IMG/VR virus record: IMGVR_UViG_3300027541_000073
Location: 25,993 to 89,992 of that record
From: a virus
Reading direction: 5' to 3' (one strand)
Length of the DNA stretch: 64,000 nucleotides
Translations under genes and position numbers: made by a program
In this document: in pieces, positions 26,185 through 33,405 of the stretch
How positions within the stretch are numbered: position 1 is the stretch's first letter
How the letters are laid out: the number at the start of each line of letters is the position of its first letter
Notes under the pieces: generated by a model
Databases searched by the model: none
Told to the model about the DNA's origin: nothing
What the model saw: only the letters and a program-made list of their open reading frames with translations

Positions 26185-26760
26185 TTAATAAAATATCACA
26201 GACTTAAACTCATCATAAGTCATTGTACTATAATTTTTGTATTTCTGCCACCCGAACTCTAATGCACCAGGTTCAGTAATTCTAATGTATTTAGTATCAG
26301 TAAATTCTTTAATAACAGATTCGGTTTGACGTTGCCAGTTACCATGAAATGTAGCAGGTTCTGTACTGCGTCTGTAGTTAGGAGTATCCGAGTAAACGTT
26401 GTTTAGTTTATCGTTGATTCCTTTATAGTCAAAGCCTAGAATATAGATTGTATCGTAGCCGTGTGTACTGGCCAGCCATAGTGCTGTAGGCCCACTACTC
26501 CAGCCTTTTGACGGGTTAAAAAAGTTTAAATCGTAGATATTTTTAAGTTTTGTATTGACGTTAGTCCATACTGGGATACGCCTGTGTACTGCTTTATCTG
26601 TGATTTCCAATACCATTTTGGCATCTACTGCCACTAGATAATCTGGGTCACAGTCCCTGTACAATGCGTTACAGCCGTATAATTTGCCAAGAGCTTTTAG
26701 TCTGTTAGGTTCAATGGCCATACGGCTACGACCATTGCCTAACACAAAGGCGTGATTCAT
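26185..26760 (-). CDS. Rossmann-like protein of the MAF/DUF115-MptE type, accessory gene
   Basis: 191 residues starting MNHAFVLGNGRSRMAI. The opening beta strand plus glycine turn (FVLGNGRS), then DPDYLVAVDAKMVLEI and GPTALWLASTHGYDTIYILGFD, match my recollection of the motility-accessory-factor / 6-hydroxymethylpterin diphosphokinase-like and sialyltransferase-like superfamily, where an LGNGPS loop binds a nucleotide or nucleotide-sugar. It has no clear ribosome site and starts 11 bases beyond the 79-residue gene, so it probably depends on upstream translation. A structural module is an unusual place for an enzyme; it looks like an inserted cargo gene. Role could be glycan or capsid modification. 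Fold recognition is by motif, substrate unknown. Confidence 0.6.
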   Translation of the reverse strand: MNHAFVLGNGRSRMAIEPNRLKALGKLYGCNALYRDCDPDYLVAVDAKMVLEITDKAVHRRIPVWTNVNTKLKNIYDLNFFNPSKGWSSGPTALWLASTHGYDTIYILGFDYKGINDKLNNVYSDTPNYRRSTEPATFHGNWQRQTESVIKEFTDTKYIRITEPGALEFGWQKYKNYSTMTYDEFKSVIFY

Positions 26761-26771
26761 GTATTAATTTA

Positions 26772-27011
26772 TCAAGCGGCTGGTGGAGGTGCCGCGTACA
26801 TTCGAGCGATAAATTCTAGCTCTGCTTGAGTTTCTTTGACGTGTTGGTCGGATGCTCTACGTAACTCGTTGATTTGACCAAGAGTTAAACGAGTCTTGCG
26901 TGTGTCTTCTAAACCATTAAGGACATCAGTATCACGTTTAGCCATGTACTTGTCGTCCTGCTCTAGTTCAGCAGTTTCACGATTAAAATAAAATAGTTCG
27001 CGTAGGATCAT
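26772..27011 (-). CDS. Small protein downstream of portal (position of T4 gp67)
   Basis: 79 residues, MILRELFYFNRETAELEQDDKY.., 8 bases from the portal gene, charged and helical with a Pro/Ala tail (AAPPPAA). In T4 the portal gene is followed by gp67, an 80-residue prohead core protein, so place and length agree, but the sequence is less acidic than T4 gp67 and I cannot claim homology. The upstream ribosome site is weak, suggesting coupling to gp20. Confidence 0.65.
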   Translation of the reverse strand: MILRELFYFNRETAELEQDDKYMAKRDTDVLNGLEDTRKTRLTLGQINELRRASDQHVKETQAELEFIARMYAAPPPAA

Positions 27012-27019
27012 ATTATTAT

Positions 27020-28729
27020 TTATGCTGGTGGAGCGGCTGGCGCGGGAGCGGCACCTGGTGCTGGCGCACCGCCTTCTGCTCCTGCTTCAGGTGCCATACC
27101 TTCGGGTGCTGGTGTTTCTCCTGCCATAGCACTAGCATCTGCGGCAATGCCCGTTGGGCTTACACCTGCTGTACGCAATTCTCCTGCGGCATCCATTGCG
27201 TTAGACTTGGCCATACCGCTTTCTTCTTTCCACAGACGTTCGTTTTCTGCTAAGTCTTCGTCTGTCATACCTAAGAAACGTTTTAGTGCAAACCGTTTAG
27301 CAATAAATGGCAATGCTACTACCTGTGCAAAAGTACTGATACGTTGATTGTCTAACTCTGCTTGACGATATGCGGCAAAGTTTTGTGGACTTTGGAAACG
27401 AATATCAAACAAACTAAAGTCAATGTTTACACCTTTGTTATACAAGAATAATTTAAATTCTGTATCAAATGTACTGATCATTAACGTTTGTAAACGCTCG
27501 CAATATTTGTTAAAACGTAGTTCTTGAATGTATGCTGTACCTACACGTCCATCATTAAATGCCGCTTGACTGTCATCTGCGCCTGTAGGCAAGTAACTGC
27601 TAGGAATACGTAGAGCTCGCATTAACTTGTTAGTAAAATACTTTAAGTCGTCGATTTCGCCCAGGTTAGTACCGCCCGGTAGCGTTTCAACTTTACTTCC
27701 ACGACCTTCTGCTGTCTGTGGAAAGAAGTAGTCTTCATTGATAGACAACGGATTGTAAGCACTATCAATAGCACTGCCACCGCCTGTACTACTAGGAATA
27801 CGTCTTTGATGAATCTCATTTTTAACTCTTTCAACAAAGCTCATGGCCAAGTGACTAGGCATATTGCCTACGTCAATGTAGAAAATTCTACGCTCTGGAG
27901 CACGTTGAATACGATAGATAATAATAGCATCTTCCAGTAATTCTTTCTGTTTGTAAACTTTAAAAACAGATTCTAACAGCGAATTACCAAAAGGATAATT
28001 GTTGTCTAAGCCTTCACTTAGACTAAGATGTACAACGTGTTTAGCATCAATAGCAAATTCATTTTGACTTTTGCTAAAACGTGTTCCTGACTGCTGAGGA
28101 TATGATCCTGTCATACCGCGAGCACCGCTGCCGCCTTGTGTATAAGCGGCACCACCAGGCTGTTGATTTTGTGTATTAGGATTAATCTGTGTTACAACTA
28201 AATCCTGTAAATTAATGTTTAAGTCGCGGATAACGTATTGTTCTGGCTTCTTGCCTTCGCTTTCGTTAACAATAATCTTTACAACTTTACCCGGATCAAC
28301 GTAATACCATTTTTGTGTTTCTGGATCGCGTACAAAGAATCCGTCGCCGTATTTGAACAAGTTACGTGCAATACGGAACATACGTGTATCAAGTTTTTGT
28401 AACTTAGTCCACTGTTGTAGGTATTCCTTTAAAATTTTAATTTCAGAATTTGTAGCACGATTTCTAAATTGTAATGTAAACGGTGTACCGTTTTCTTTAT
28501 TTTTCTGTGTGCAAAACTCTGCTAGAATGTCCAATGCGGCATTAACTTCGCTGTCCCAATCCATGGTGTCGTACTGCATATAACGCTCAACACGATTTGG
28601 ACTACCAGTGTAAACATCTGGAAGATAGGAACTATAGTTGGATCGTGCAGGACCAGGCTTTCCGCCTGCGCCGGATATCGGGCTAACGTTGCCTGTTGTT
28701 ACTGGAGAGAAATGTCTTTTCCAACTCAT
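27020..28729 (-). CDS. gp20: Portal vertex protein gp20
   Basis: 569 residues (T4 gp20 is 524), AGGAAT upstream. Dodecameric portal through which DNA is packaged and to which the tail joins. Recognised by YSSYLPDVYTGSPNRVERY, DWDSEVNAALDILAEFC, LFKYGDGFF, YYVDPGKVVKI, EGLDNNYPFGNSLLESVFKV with IIYRIQRAPERRIFYIDVG, and the PQTAEGRGSKVETLPGGTN loop followed by DLKYFTNKLMRALRIPSSYL. A Pro/Ala/Gly-rich C-terminal tail of about 45 residues is disordered. In the middle, a QPGGAAYTQGGSGARG loop (about residues 180-200) is an insertion of low complexity. Standard position before the core proteins. Confidence 0.96.
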   Translation of the reverse strand: MSWKRHFSPVTTGNVSPISGAGGKPGPARSNYSSYLPDVYTGSPNRVERYMQYDTMDWDSEVNAALDILAEFCTQKNKENGTPFTLQFRNRATNSEIKILKEYLQQWTKLQKLDTRMFRIARNLFKYGDGFFVRDPETQKWYYVDPGKVVKIIVNESEGKKPEQYVIRDLNINLQDLVVTQINPNTQNQQPGGAAYTQGGSGARGMTGSYPQQSGTRFSKSQNEFAIDAKHVVHLSLSEGLDNNYPFGNSLLESVFKVYKQKELLEDAIIIYRIQRAPERRIFYIDVGNMPSHLAMSFVERVKNEIHQRRIPSSTGGGSAIDSAYNPLSINEDYFFPQTAEGRGSKVETLPGGTNLGEIDDLKYFTNKLMRALRIPSSYLPTGADDSQAAFNDGRVGTAYIQELRFNKYCERLQTLMISTFDTEFKLFLYNKGVNIDFSLFDIRFQSPQNFAAYRQAELDNQRISTFAQVVALPFIAKRFALKRFLGMTDEDLAENERLWKEESGMAKSNAMDAAGELRTAGVSPTGIAADASAMAGETPAPEGMAPEAGAEGGAPAPGAAPAPAAPPA

Positions 28730-28741
28730 TATTAATTCCTA

Positions 28742-31111
28742 TTATGCACTATTATTTGAAGTTTGTCTAGTGTATTTGGCTGTCTTGCTCAAATAATCCA
28801 CAGCGTCTGATTGATGTGAGACTAATTGACTCATATTCATATTTAACTGATTTAACAGGTCTACCATCTCTTTGCTGGACGCATCGGATACTTTTACGTT
28901 TCCAGGTGCTCCTTCTTTTTGCTCAGACTTCATAGAGCTCTTGATGGTTTCGCTTAATTTATTAATGTTATTATTCAGTTGATCTAAATTAGTGTTATTC
29001 AAATCTTTAAATGCACTAGTTGTTGTAGTAATTTCTTCTCTAAGATTTTTTAATTTAATAACACCTGCATCGATACTTGAACCCACTGCCTCTGGGAACA
29101 TTAATTTTGAATAATCTACATCCTTTAATGCCGTTTTAAGTGCATTAACTTCTTGATTTAACTTTGCTACAGGTTCGGCAGCATTTGTCTCTGGAGGTTT
29201 TGGTGCATTTGCTTTTGGTATTTCTGCACCAGGTACTGTATTTTTAGTATTTTCCGTTTGTGCATTAGCGGCCGCATTTGTTTTTGTCTTTAAAAAGTCT
29301 GGAGTTAGAAAATCAACAACTTCATCTTTATAAATGATTAATCCTGCTGTTGTTGCTATTGCCCAGGCCCATGGATTCTTTATAGTGGAAACAATTTTTT
29401 CTAGTTTTCCGGCTTTTGCAACATCTTCTGCGGCTTCTGCGGCTGCTCCTGGCTTAACTGGTTCTCCTTTAGGAGTTTTAGGTTCACCACCTTTAGGTTC
29501 ACCGCCACCTTTTTTCATTTCTTCATATTTTTTATAATCCATGCCAGCGGCTTTTGCACCAGCATAACCTATTGCAGTACCTACACCAGCCTTAATAAGA
29601 GCATCTGCAATCTCTTTACCTAGTGCGGCTCCAAACAATACTGGAATTCTTGCGGCTGGATCTAACTTAGCAAATTTTTCAGCGGCTGCTTCTGCACCAC
29701 TTGCCGCCGATTTTAATCCAGTTGCGGTTAAATCTAGTACGCCACTTTCAATAAATGACTTCTTAAATGAATTTTGTACATTAGTTAATGTCTGATCTAA
29801 ACCTGCTACTGCTCTTGTTGGGTCTGTCTTAGATGCAGCCAGACGTTTTTCTTGTTCTTCCTTGGCCATTGCGGCTGCTTTTTGCGAGTCGCCCATGCCT
29901 TGTAATACTGCTTTACCTAACATTGGAGTCATTTGACCCATAGTTGCCATTGCGGCGGCTGTTCTTCTTTCGCCTTCGCTGATATTTTCGCTGGCTTTGG
30001 CGGCTTTACTAAATCCAGCGTTCATATCGTCGACAGCAGACTTAGATCCGTTAAAAATTTCTCGGCCCATTTTACTAGCATCAACGCCTGCACTTTGCAT
30101 TGTCAATGCAAATTGTCTTGCTTCAGCAGTTACAGCAACACCACCGCCAGCAATAATATCTTTAAAGCCTGCGGCCATTTTACCAGTTGGATCTAGTTGT
30201 TCTAACTGTTTAATTTTAGCATTAACTGCCGCCTGTTGGTCTGCATCTAATTTGCCTAATGCTAATTTCATTCTAGCATCACGTTGAGATGATTTATTGG
30301 CTTCATCTATCTGTTGTCTAGATAATCCTGTTGCCTTTGATAGTCTGTCTAGTTCTTCGTTATATTTTTCTTGACCTGCAACAATTTCATCAGTGCTCAT
30401 CTTTGACAAGCGACCGTTGCGTTGTTGTTGTTCCATGTAACTAGCATTATATGTTGCTAGTTCATCCATACTAAATCCAAGCGCGGCAAATTTTTGACCG
30501 CTCTGTGCCATAAACTTGCCTTGTGTTTCAGCAAACTTAGTAGCACCAGCAGTGGCAGATCCAAACGCCATAGCCAGCGATTGGCTGTTTTCTTTTACAG
30601 TTTTTCCAAAAATTTCTAAAGGAAGTCTTGCTTCACCTGCTGATAGTTGTGCTTGTAACAATGAATCACCTAAGTCAATACCAGATCCACTTAGTGTTCT
30701 AAAAATTTGTATTTGATCTTCTAATGTTCCGCCAAATTGCTGAACTACATCGCTAACGCCCTTGATGTTTGCGCCGGGCATTTGTGCCAGTACACCAGAA
30801 AAATCTTTAATTGTAGGAGTAGTATTTGAAAATGTTTTAGCAAATGAGTCTGCACCAAGAGATACAGCATCTCCTGCTAGTTTCATTCGTGCCTTATATT
30901 CTTTTTCAGTTTCAGCACCTTTTCGCATTTGCTCAGCCCGAGCATCATTGTCTCCTGCGCCACCGCCACCGCCGGGCGTGGCACCAGGTTTTCCGCCTGC
31001 AGGTATTCCGCTTTTATTAATTGCCGCAAGTATCTGTCTAAGAGTCGAGTCTTCGGCAGCGTTTTCTACAATAACTGTTCCTACTCCAGGAACTATGGCT
31101 TTTACTGACAT
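28742..31111 (-). CDS. Probable tail tape measure protein (gp29-like role)
   Basis: 789 residues, GGAAAA upstream of ATG 31111. Predominantly helical and Ala/Lys/Glu-rich, with low-complexity Gly/Pro linkers near residues 40-55 and 525-550. Two hydrophobic stretches are visible: IADALIKAGVGTAIGYAGAKA and PWAWAIATTAGLIIY, as often found in tape measure proteins that contact the host membrane. The C-terminus (SKEMVDLLNQLNMNMSQLVS, AKYTRQTSNNSA) resembles tape-measure ends. The gene is 74 bases from and divergent to the gp26-type gene whose -1 frameshift product resembles a tail chaperone pair, which supports the assignment. Not proven by alignment; the alternative is another internal head or tail protein. 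Confidence 0.65.
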   Translation of the reverse strand: MSVKAIVPGVGTVIVENAAEDSTLRQILAAINKSGIPAGGKPGATPGGGGGAGDNDARAEQMRKGAETEKEYKARMKLAGDAVSLGADSFAKTFSNTTPTIKDFSGVLAQMPGANIKGVSDVVQQFGGTLEDQIQIFRTLSGSGIDLGDSLLQAQLSAGEARLPLEIFGKTVKENSQSLAMAFGSATAGATKFAETQGKFMAQSGQKFAALGFSMDELATYNASYMEQQQRNGRLSKMSTDEIVAGQEKYNEELDRLSKATGLSRQQIDEANKSSQRDARMKLALGKLDADQQAAVNAKIKQLEQLDPTGKMAAGFKDIIAGGGVAVTAEARQFALTMQSAGVDASKMGREIFNGSKSAVDDMNAGFSKAAKASENISEGERRTAAAMATMGQMTPMLGKAVLQGMGDSQKAAAMAKEEQEKRLAASKTDPTRAVAGLDQTLTNVQNSFKKSFIESGVLDLTATGLKSAASGAEAAAEKFAKLDPAARIPVLFGAALGKEIADALIKAGVGTAIGYAGAKAAGMDYKKYEEMKKGGGEPKGGEPKTPKGEPVKPGAAAEAAEDVAKAGKLEKIVSTIKNPWAWAIATTAGLIIYKDEVVDFLTPDFLKTKTNAAANAQTENTKNTVPGAEIPKANAPKPPETNAAEPVAKLNQEVNALKTALKDVDYSKLMFPEAVGSSIDAGVIKLKNLREEITTTTSAFKDLNNTNLDQLNNNINKLSETIKSSMKSEQKEGAPGNVKVSDASSKEMVDLLNQLNMNMSQLVSHQSDAVDYLSKTAKYTRQTSNNSA

Positions 31112-31135
31112 AATTTTTCCGTCAAAAACTGCGTA

Positions 31136-31143
31136 TATAAATA
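31136..31143 (+). promoter_or_regulatory. Late promoter for gp26/frameshift gene
   Basis: Exact T4 late consensus TATAAATA, 42 bases upstream of ATG 31185, in the 73-base gap between divergent genes. GGAG ahead of the start is a good ribosome site. Confidence 0.75.
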
Positions 31144-31161
31144 TAATGACACAGCAGTATA

Positions 31162-31169
31162 TTATTTAG
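31162..31169 (-). promoter_or_regulatory. Possible late promoter for tape measure-portal transcript
   Basis: The minus strand reads CTAAATAA, a looser match, about 50 bases upstream of ATG 31111. It is the only late-like element found for this transcript; the call rests on need and position. Confidence 0.3.
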
Positions 31170-31184
31170 TTGGAGTAAAAACAC

Positions 31185-32051
31185 ATGGAAAATCAAGTAG
31201 CAGTACCGCAAAACCCGTTGAAGAAGTACTTTAGACAACCGAAGCTCTATGTTCGTTTGCCTAGTTCTGGTAATTTTTATCCACCAGGCACGTTAGAACC
31301 TACACAAAATATGGAGTTTCCAGTTTATGCTATGACTGCTAGAGATGAAATTTCTATTAAAACACCAGACGCATTGTTAAATGGTCAAAGTACTGTTGAT
31401 GTTATTCAAAGTTGTATGCCTAATATTAAAAATGCCTGGGCAATTCCTAGTATTGATATTGATGCTATATTAATTGCTATTCGTATTGCAACATATGGCG
31501 AACAAATTGATGTAGATATTGCTATTCCAAACATATCAGAAACAAAAACGTATACTACTGACCTACGATTAGCGTTAGATAAACTGTTAGATGCTACATT
31601 TGATCCAGAAGTTCGAATTAATGATGAATTAACTGCATTTTTACGTCCATTATCCTATGAAGAATTTACTAAAAGTTCTTTAAAAAGTTTAGAAGAACAA
31701 CGAATTTTTACTATTGTTAACAGTCAAGAACTAACAGAAGAACAAAAGATTGCTCAATTTAATAAGAGTTTTAAAGCATTAACTGAAATTACCATGAGAT
31801 CAGTGGCCAATGGATTAGTCAAAGTTGTTACGCCTGAAGGCGAAGTAAGTGATCCAGCATTTATTAAAGAGTTTATCGATAATGCTGACAAAGAATTTTA
31901 TACTAAAATCATCGATCACTTGGAAAAACAACGCATTAAGTTTCAAATGCCGTCGTTTAAAATTCAAACTACAGCAGAAGAGCAAGCTCAAGGTGCTCCT
32001 GCTGAATTTGAAACTCCTATAGGACTAGACGCTTCAAATTTTTTCGCGTAA
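31185..32051 (+). CDS. gp26: gp26-type baseplate hub/tail assembly protein
   Basis: 288 residues: MENQVAVPQNPLKKYFRQPK, then VRLPSSGNFYPPGTLEPTQN, the conserved opening of the T4 gp26 (T4_baseplate) family, and a helical middle (SYEEFTKSSLKSLEEQRIFT). TTGGAGT upstream. In T4, gene 26 lies directly before 51 and 27-29 in the hub cluster. Here it ends in SNFFA at TAA 32051, but an out-of-frame coding region lacking a start codon overlaps this end and can be reached by a -1 slip (see the fusion entry). The main product is probably the short form, as for lambda gpG relative to gpGT. Confidence 0.85.
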   Translation: MENQVAVPQNPLKKYFRQPKLYVRLPSSGNFYPPGTLEPTQNMEFPVYAMTARDEISIKTPDALLNGQSTVDVIQSCMPNIKNAWAIPSIDIDAILIAIRIATYGEQIDVDIAIPNISETKTYTTDLRLALDKLLDATFDPEVRINDELTAFLRPLSYEEFTKSSLKSLEEQRIFTIVNSQELTEEQKIAQFNKSFKALTEITMRSVANGLVKVVTPEGEVSDPAFIKEFIDNADKEFYTKIIDHLEKQRIKFQMPSFKIQTTAEEQAQGAPAEFETPIGLDASNFFA

Positions 32052-32275
32052 AGCTCTTCAGCCTAACACTCGAAGACGCACTAAGAGTAGTTGAGGGGCT
32101 AGATAAAGAAGCAAAGTCCATAAGAACCGAATTGTTTAAATTGTGCTGGTATATGAGAGGTAGCATCACCATAGATGACGCATTTGCATTATCCTATGAA
32201 GATCGTGAAATCATATCGAATATTATCAAAGAGAATTTAGAAACTACTAAGAAATCAGGATTACCCTTTTTCTAA
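31185..32275 (+). CDS. gp26-gp51-like fusion made by -1 frameshift
   Basis: The frame ending at TAA 32275 encodes LFSLTLEDALRVVEGLDKEA..CWYMRGSITIDDAFALSYEDR..LETTKKSGLPFF. It is open only from 32012 and has no ATG, GTG or TTG until TTG 32132 and ATG 32153, too late for the conserved-looking start of the domain. It lies in the -1 frame of gp26. Two overlapping slippery heptamers, A-AAT-TTT and T-TTT-TTC, sit in the gp26 frame at 32036-32045, just before the gp26 stop. Either slip yields the same 363-residue protein (287 of gp26 plus 76). It occupies the place of T4 gene 51. Frameshifting is inferred from sequence, not measured. Confidence 0.75.
32036..32076 (+). promoter_or_regulatory. -1 ribosomal frameshift signal
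   Basis: Heptamers AAATTTT (32036-32042) and TTTTTTC (32039-32045), both in X-XXY-YYZ phase with gp26. The gp26 stop follows 3 bases later. About 10 bases downstream is a small stem TCTTC/GAAGA (32055-32059 with 32072-32076) with a 12-base loop that could act as a modest stimulator. Confidence 0.7.
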
Positions 32276-32718
32276 TACTTCAAGATTCACTGCGTTCATC
32301 TGTTCATCGCTTCGCTCGAACTATTTGTTTTATTTTAATTATAGAGCATTATTAAGTGCGAAGCACTTTAGCATTATCCAGATTGTTCAGTCACACTTCG
32401 CCCGCACAGGGCAAAGTTAAAAACATTATCCGAGTTGCACAATGTCACACAGCGTTAGAGCATTACAGTGGCGGTTGTCCGGTACCACGAGCTCCGTCTT
32501 ATCACAACGGCGGTAAACAAATATACGCTATCATACTTGCTTACGTGAGGTTTTTCTCCTCTCCTTGAGCCTTTTCTTCTTAAAACAGCAAAACCGCGGC
32601 AATTTGCGATCCTCGTCCTGTTAAGGATAGTTGCTGAGTACTCTTAACGGCAAGAGAATTCCGTCCCTGCGACCCGAGGTCCAGGTATAGAGCGCACGAA
32701 TTTAGCCTGCGCTAGCCA
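32276..32718. other. Non-coding, GC-richer, hairpin-rich region between convergent genes
   Basis: 443 bases with no convincing gene, flanked by the ends of the gp26 fusion (plus) and the GIY-YIG gene (minus). Clear hairpins: AAGTGC-GAA-GCACTT (32354-32368), GCCC-GCACA-GGGC extended by CTT/AAG (about 32396-32415), GTTAAG/CTTAAC (32620-32647), GACC-CGA-GGTC (32671-32681), AGCGCA/TGCGCT (32691-32713). The base composition from about 32396 on is noticeably richer in G and C than the coding DNA around it. I could not fold it into a tRNA, tmRNA or known ribozyme. Candidate structured RNA of the phage, or a remnant of a mobile intron given the adjacent homing-type nuclease. Confidence 0.5.
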
Positions 32719-33168
32719 TTAACCGTTTGATTTTGCCTGTGCTTGTTCTAATAAACGCTGTCTTAGTATATTTGATCCGCCTACTCTAACATTAATAATA
32801 CCGTTATAGTAGTCGTCAGTTTCTAAAACCCTACGTTCGAACTGCTCTCTTGCCTCTAGATAAGACATTTCTGCCTTGGATTTGCAAAAATAAAGTATTT
32901 CTCTTGTGAATTTTTCTGGACCTAGTGCGTGGACGTCTGCTTGTAATCTCTCAGATGAGCCCCAATATTCGCGCCAATCGCTTTCTACTGTGCTACGTCT
33001 TTTGAGTTTTTTGCCTTTGAGTGGTGGTTTTGTACGCTTAAACTGTGCTAGTTTTTTGCCTATATATTTCTGTCCAGATTGGTTGTTAGTGATGAGATAA
33101 ACAAAGCCTATAACGCCTTCGGGTATTTCTTCAACTAATACATTTTGATAGTGCCACGACATGCACAT
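32719..33168 (-). CDS. GIY-YIG family endonuclease (homing-type, free-standing)
   Basis: 149 residues (or 147 from the second Met). The GIY-YIG core is recognisable: GFVYLITN at 21-28 and QKYIGKK at 33-39, followed by PPLKGKKLKRRSTVESDWREYWGS, and then EAREQFERRVL with the likely metal-binding Glu and a C-terminal YYNGIINVRVGG. Single-domain architecture, as in Seg-like and other phage free-standing nucleases; it would nick or cut DNA and could promote its own spread. Lies at the 3' end of the recombination operon, 9 bases after the 75-residue gene, next to the structured non-coding region. No intron is evident in adjacent genes. Confidence 0.82.
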   Translation of the reverse strand: MCMSWHYQNVLVEEIPEGVIGFVYLITNNQSGQKYIGKKLAQFKRTKPPLKGKKLKRRSTVESDWREYWGSSERLQADVHALGPEKFTREILYFCKSKAEMSYLEAREQFERRVLETDDYYNGIINVRVGGSNILRQRLLEQAQAKSNG

Positions 33169-33177
33169 ATATACCAG

Positions 33178-33405
33178 TTACTCTGAATCATCTTGTGTCG
33201 TTTTGGCCTTTTTGTTTAATCGCCGCTGTGCCTGTATTTCCATTCGCCTTTTTGTGCATAAATCGCGTATGTCTCGCAGATATTCGCGAGCCTGTTGACT
33301 GGATGCAAAGTATCCATAACGTTCAAATCGTTCGTTCCAGCGTGAATATTCGATAAACGCTTTAACTAACTGGTCGTGAGTGTCGTCTTTGATGTCGTCA
33401 GTCAT
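33178..33405 (-). CDS. Small helical protein coupled to gp46, function unknown
   Basis: 75 residues, MTDDIKDDTHDQLVKAF... The ATG lies inside the last codons of gp46 (8-base overlap), a sign of translational coupling. Highly charged and helical (REYLRDIRDLCTKRRMEIQA with a basic tail RRLNKKAK). A small basic/acidic protein follows gp46 in other marine T4-like genomes as I remember, but no function is known to me. DNA-binding is possible from charge but unproven. Confidence 0.75.
   Translation of the reverse strand: MTDDIKDDTHDQLVKAFIEYSRWNERFERYGYFASSQQAREYLRDIRDLCTKRRMEIQAQRRLNKKAKTTQDDSE

Noticed and set aside
29933-30287. Plus-strand ORFs opposite the tape measure gene
   Set aside because: Produced by alanine-rich codons on the minus strand; no start signals.
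32356-32568. 70-codon plus-strand ORF in the structured region
   Set aside because: No ribosome site, non-ATG start, composition of a GC-rich RNA rather than of a gene, and it spans several hairpins. Kept as non-coding.
32380-32720. tRNA or tmRNA in the non-coding region
   Set aside because: No cloverleaf with a T-loop and CCA end could be built on either strand by eye; hairpins do not match tRNA geometry.
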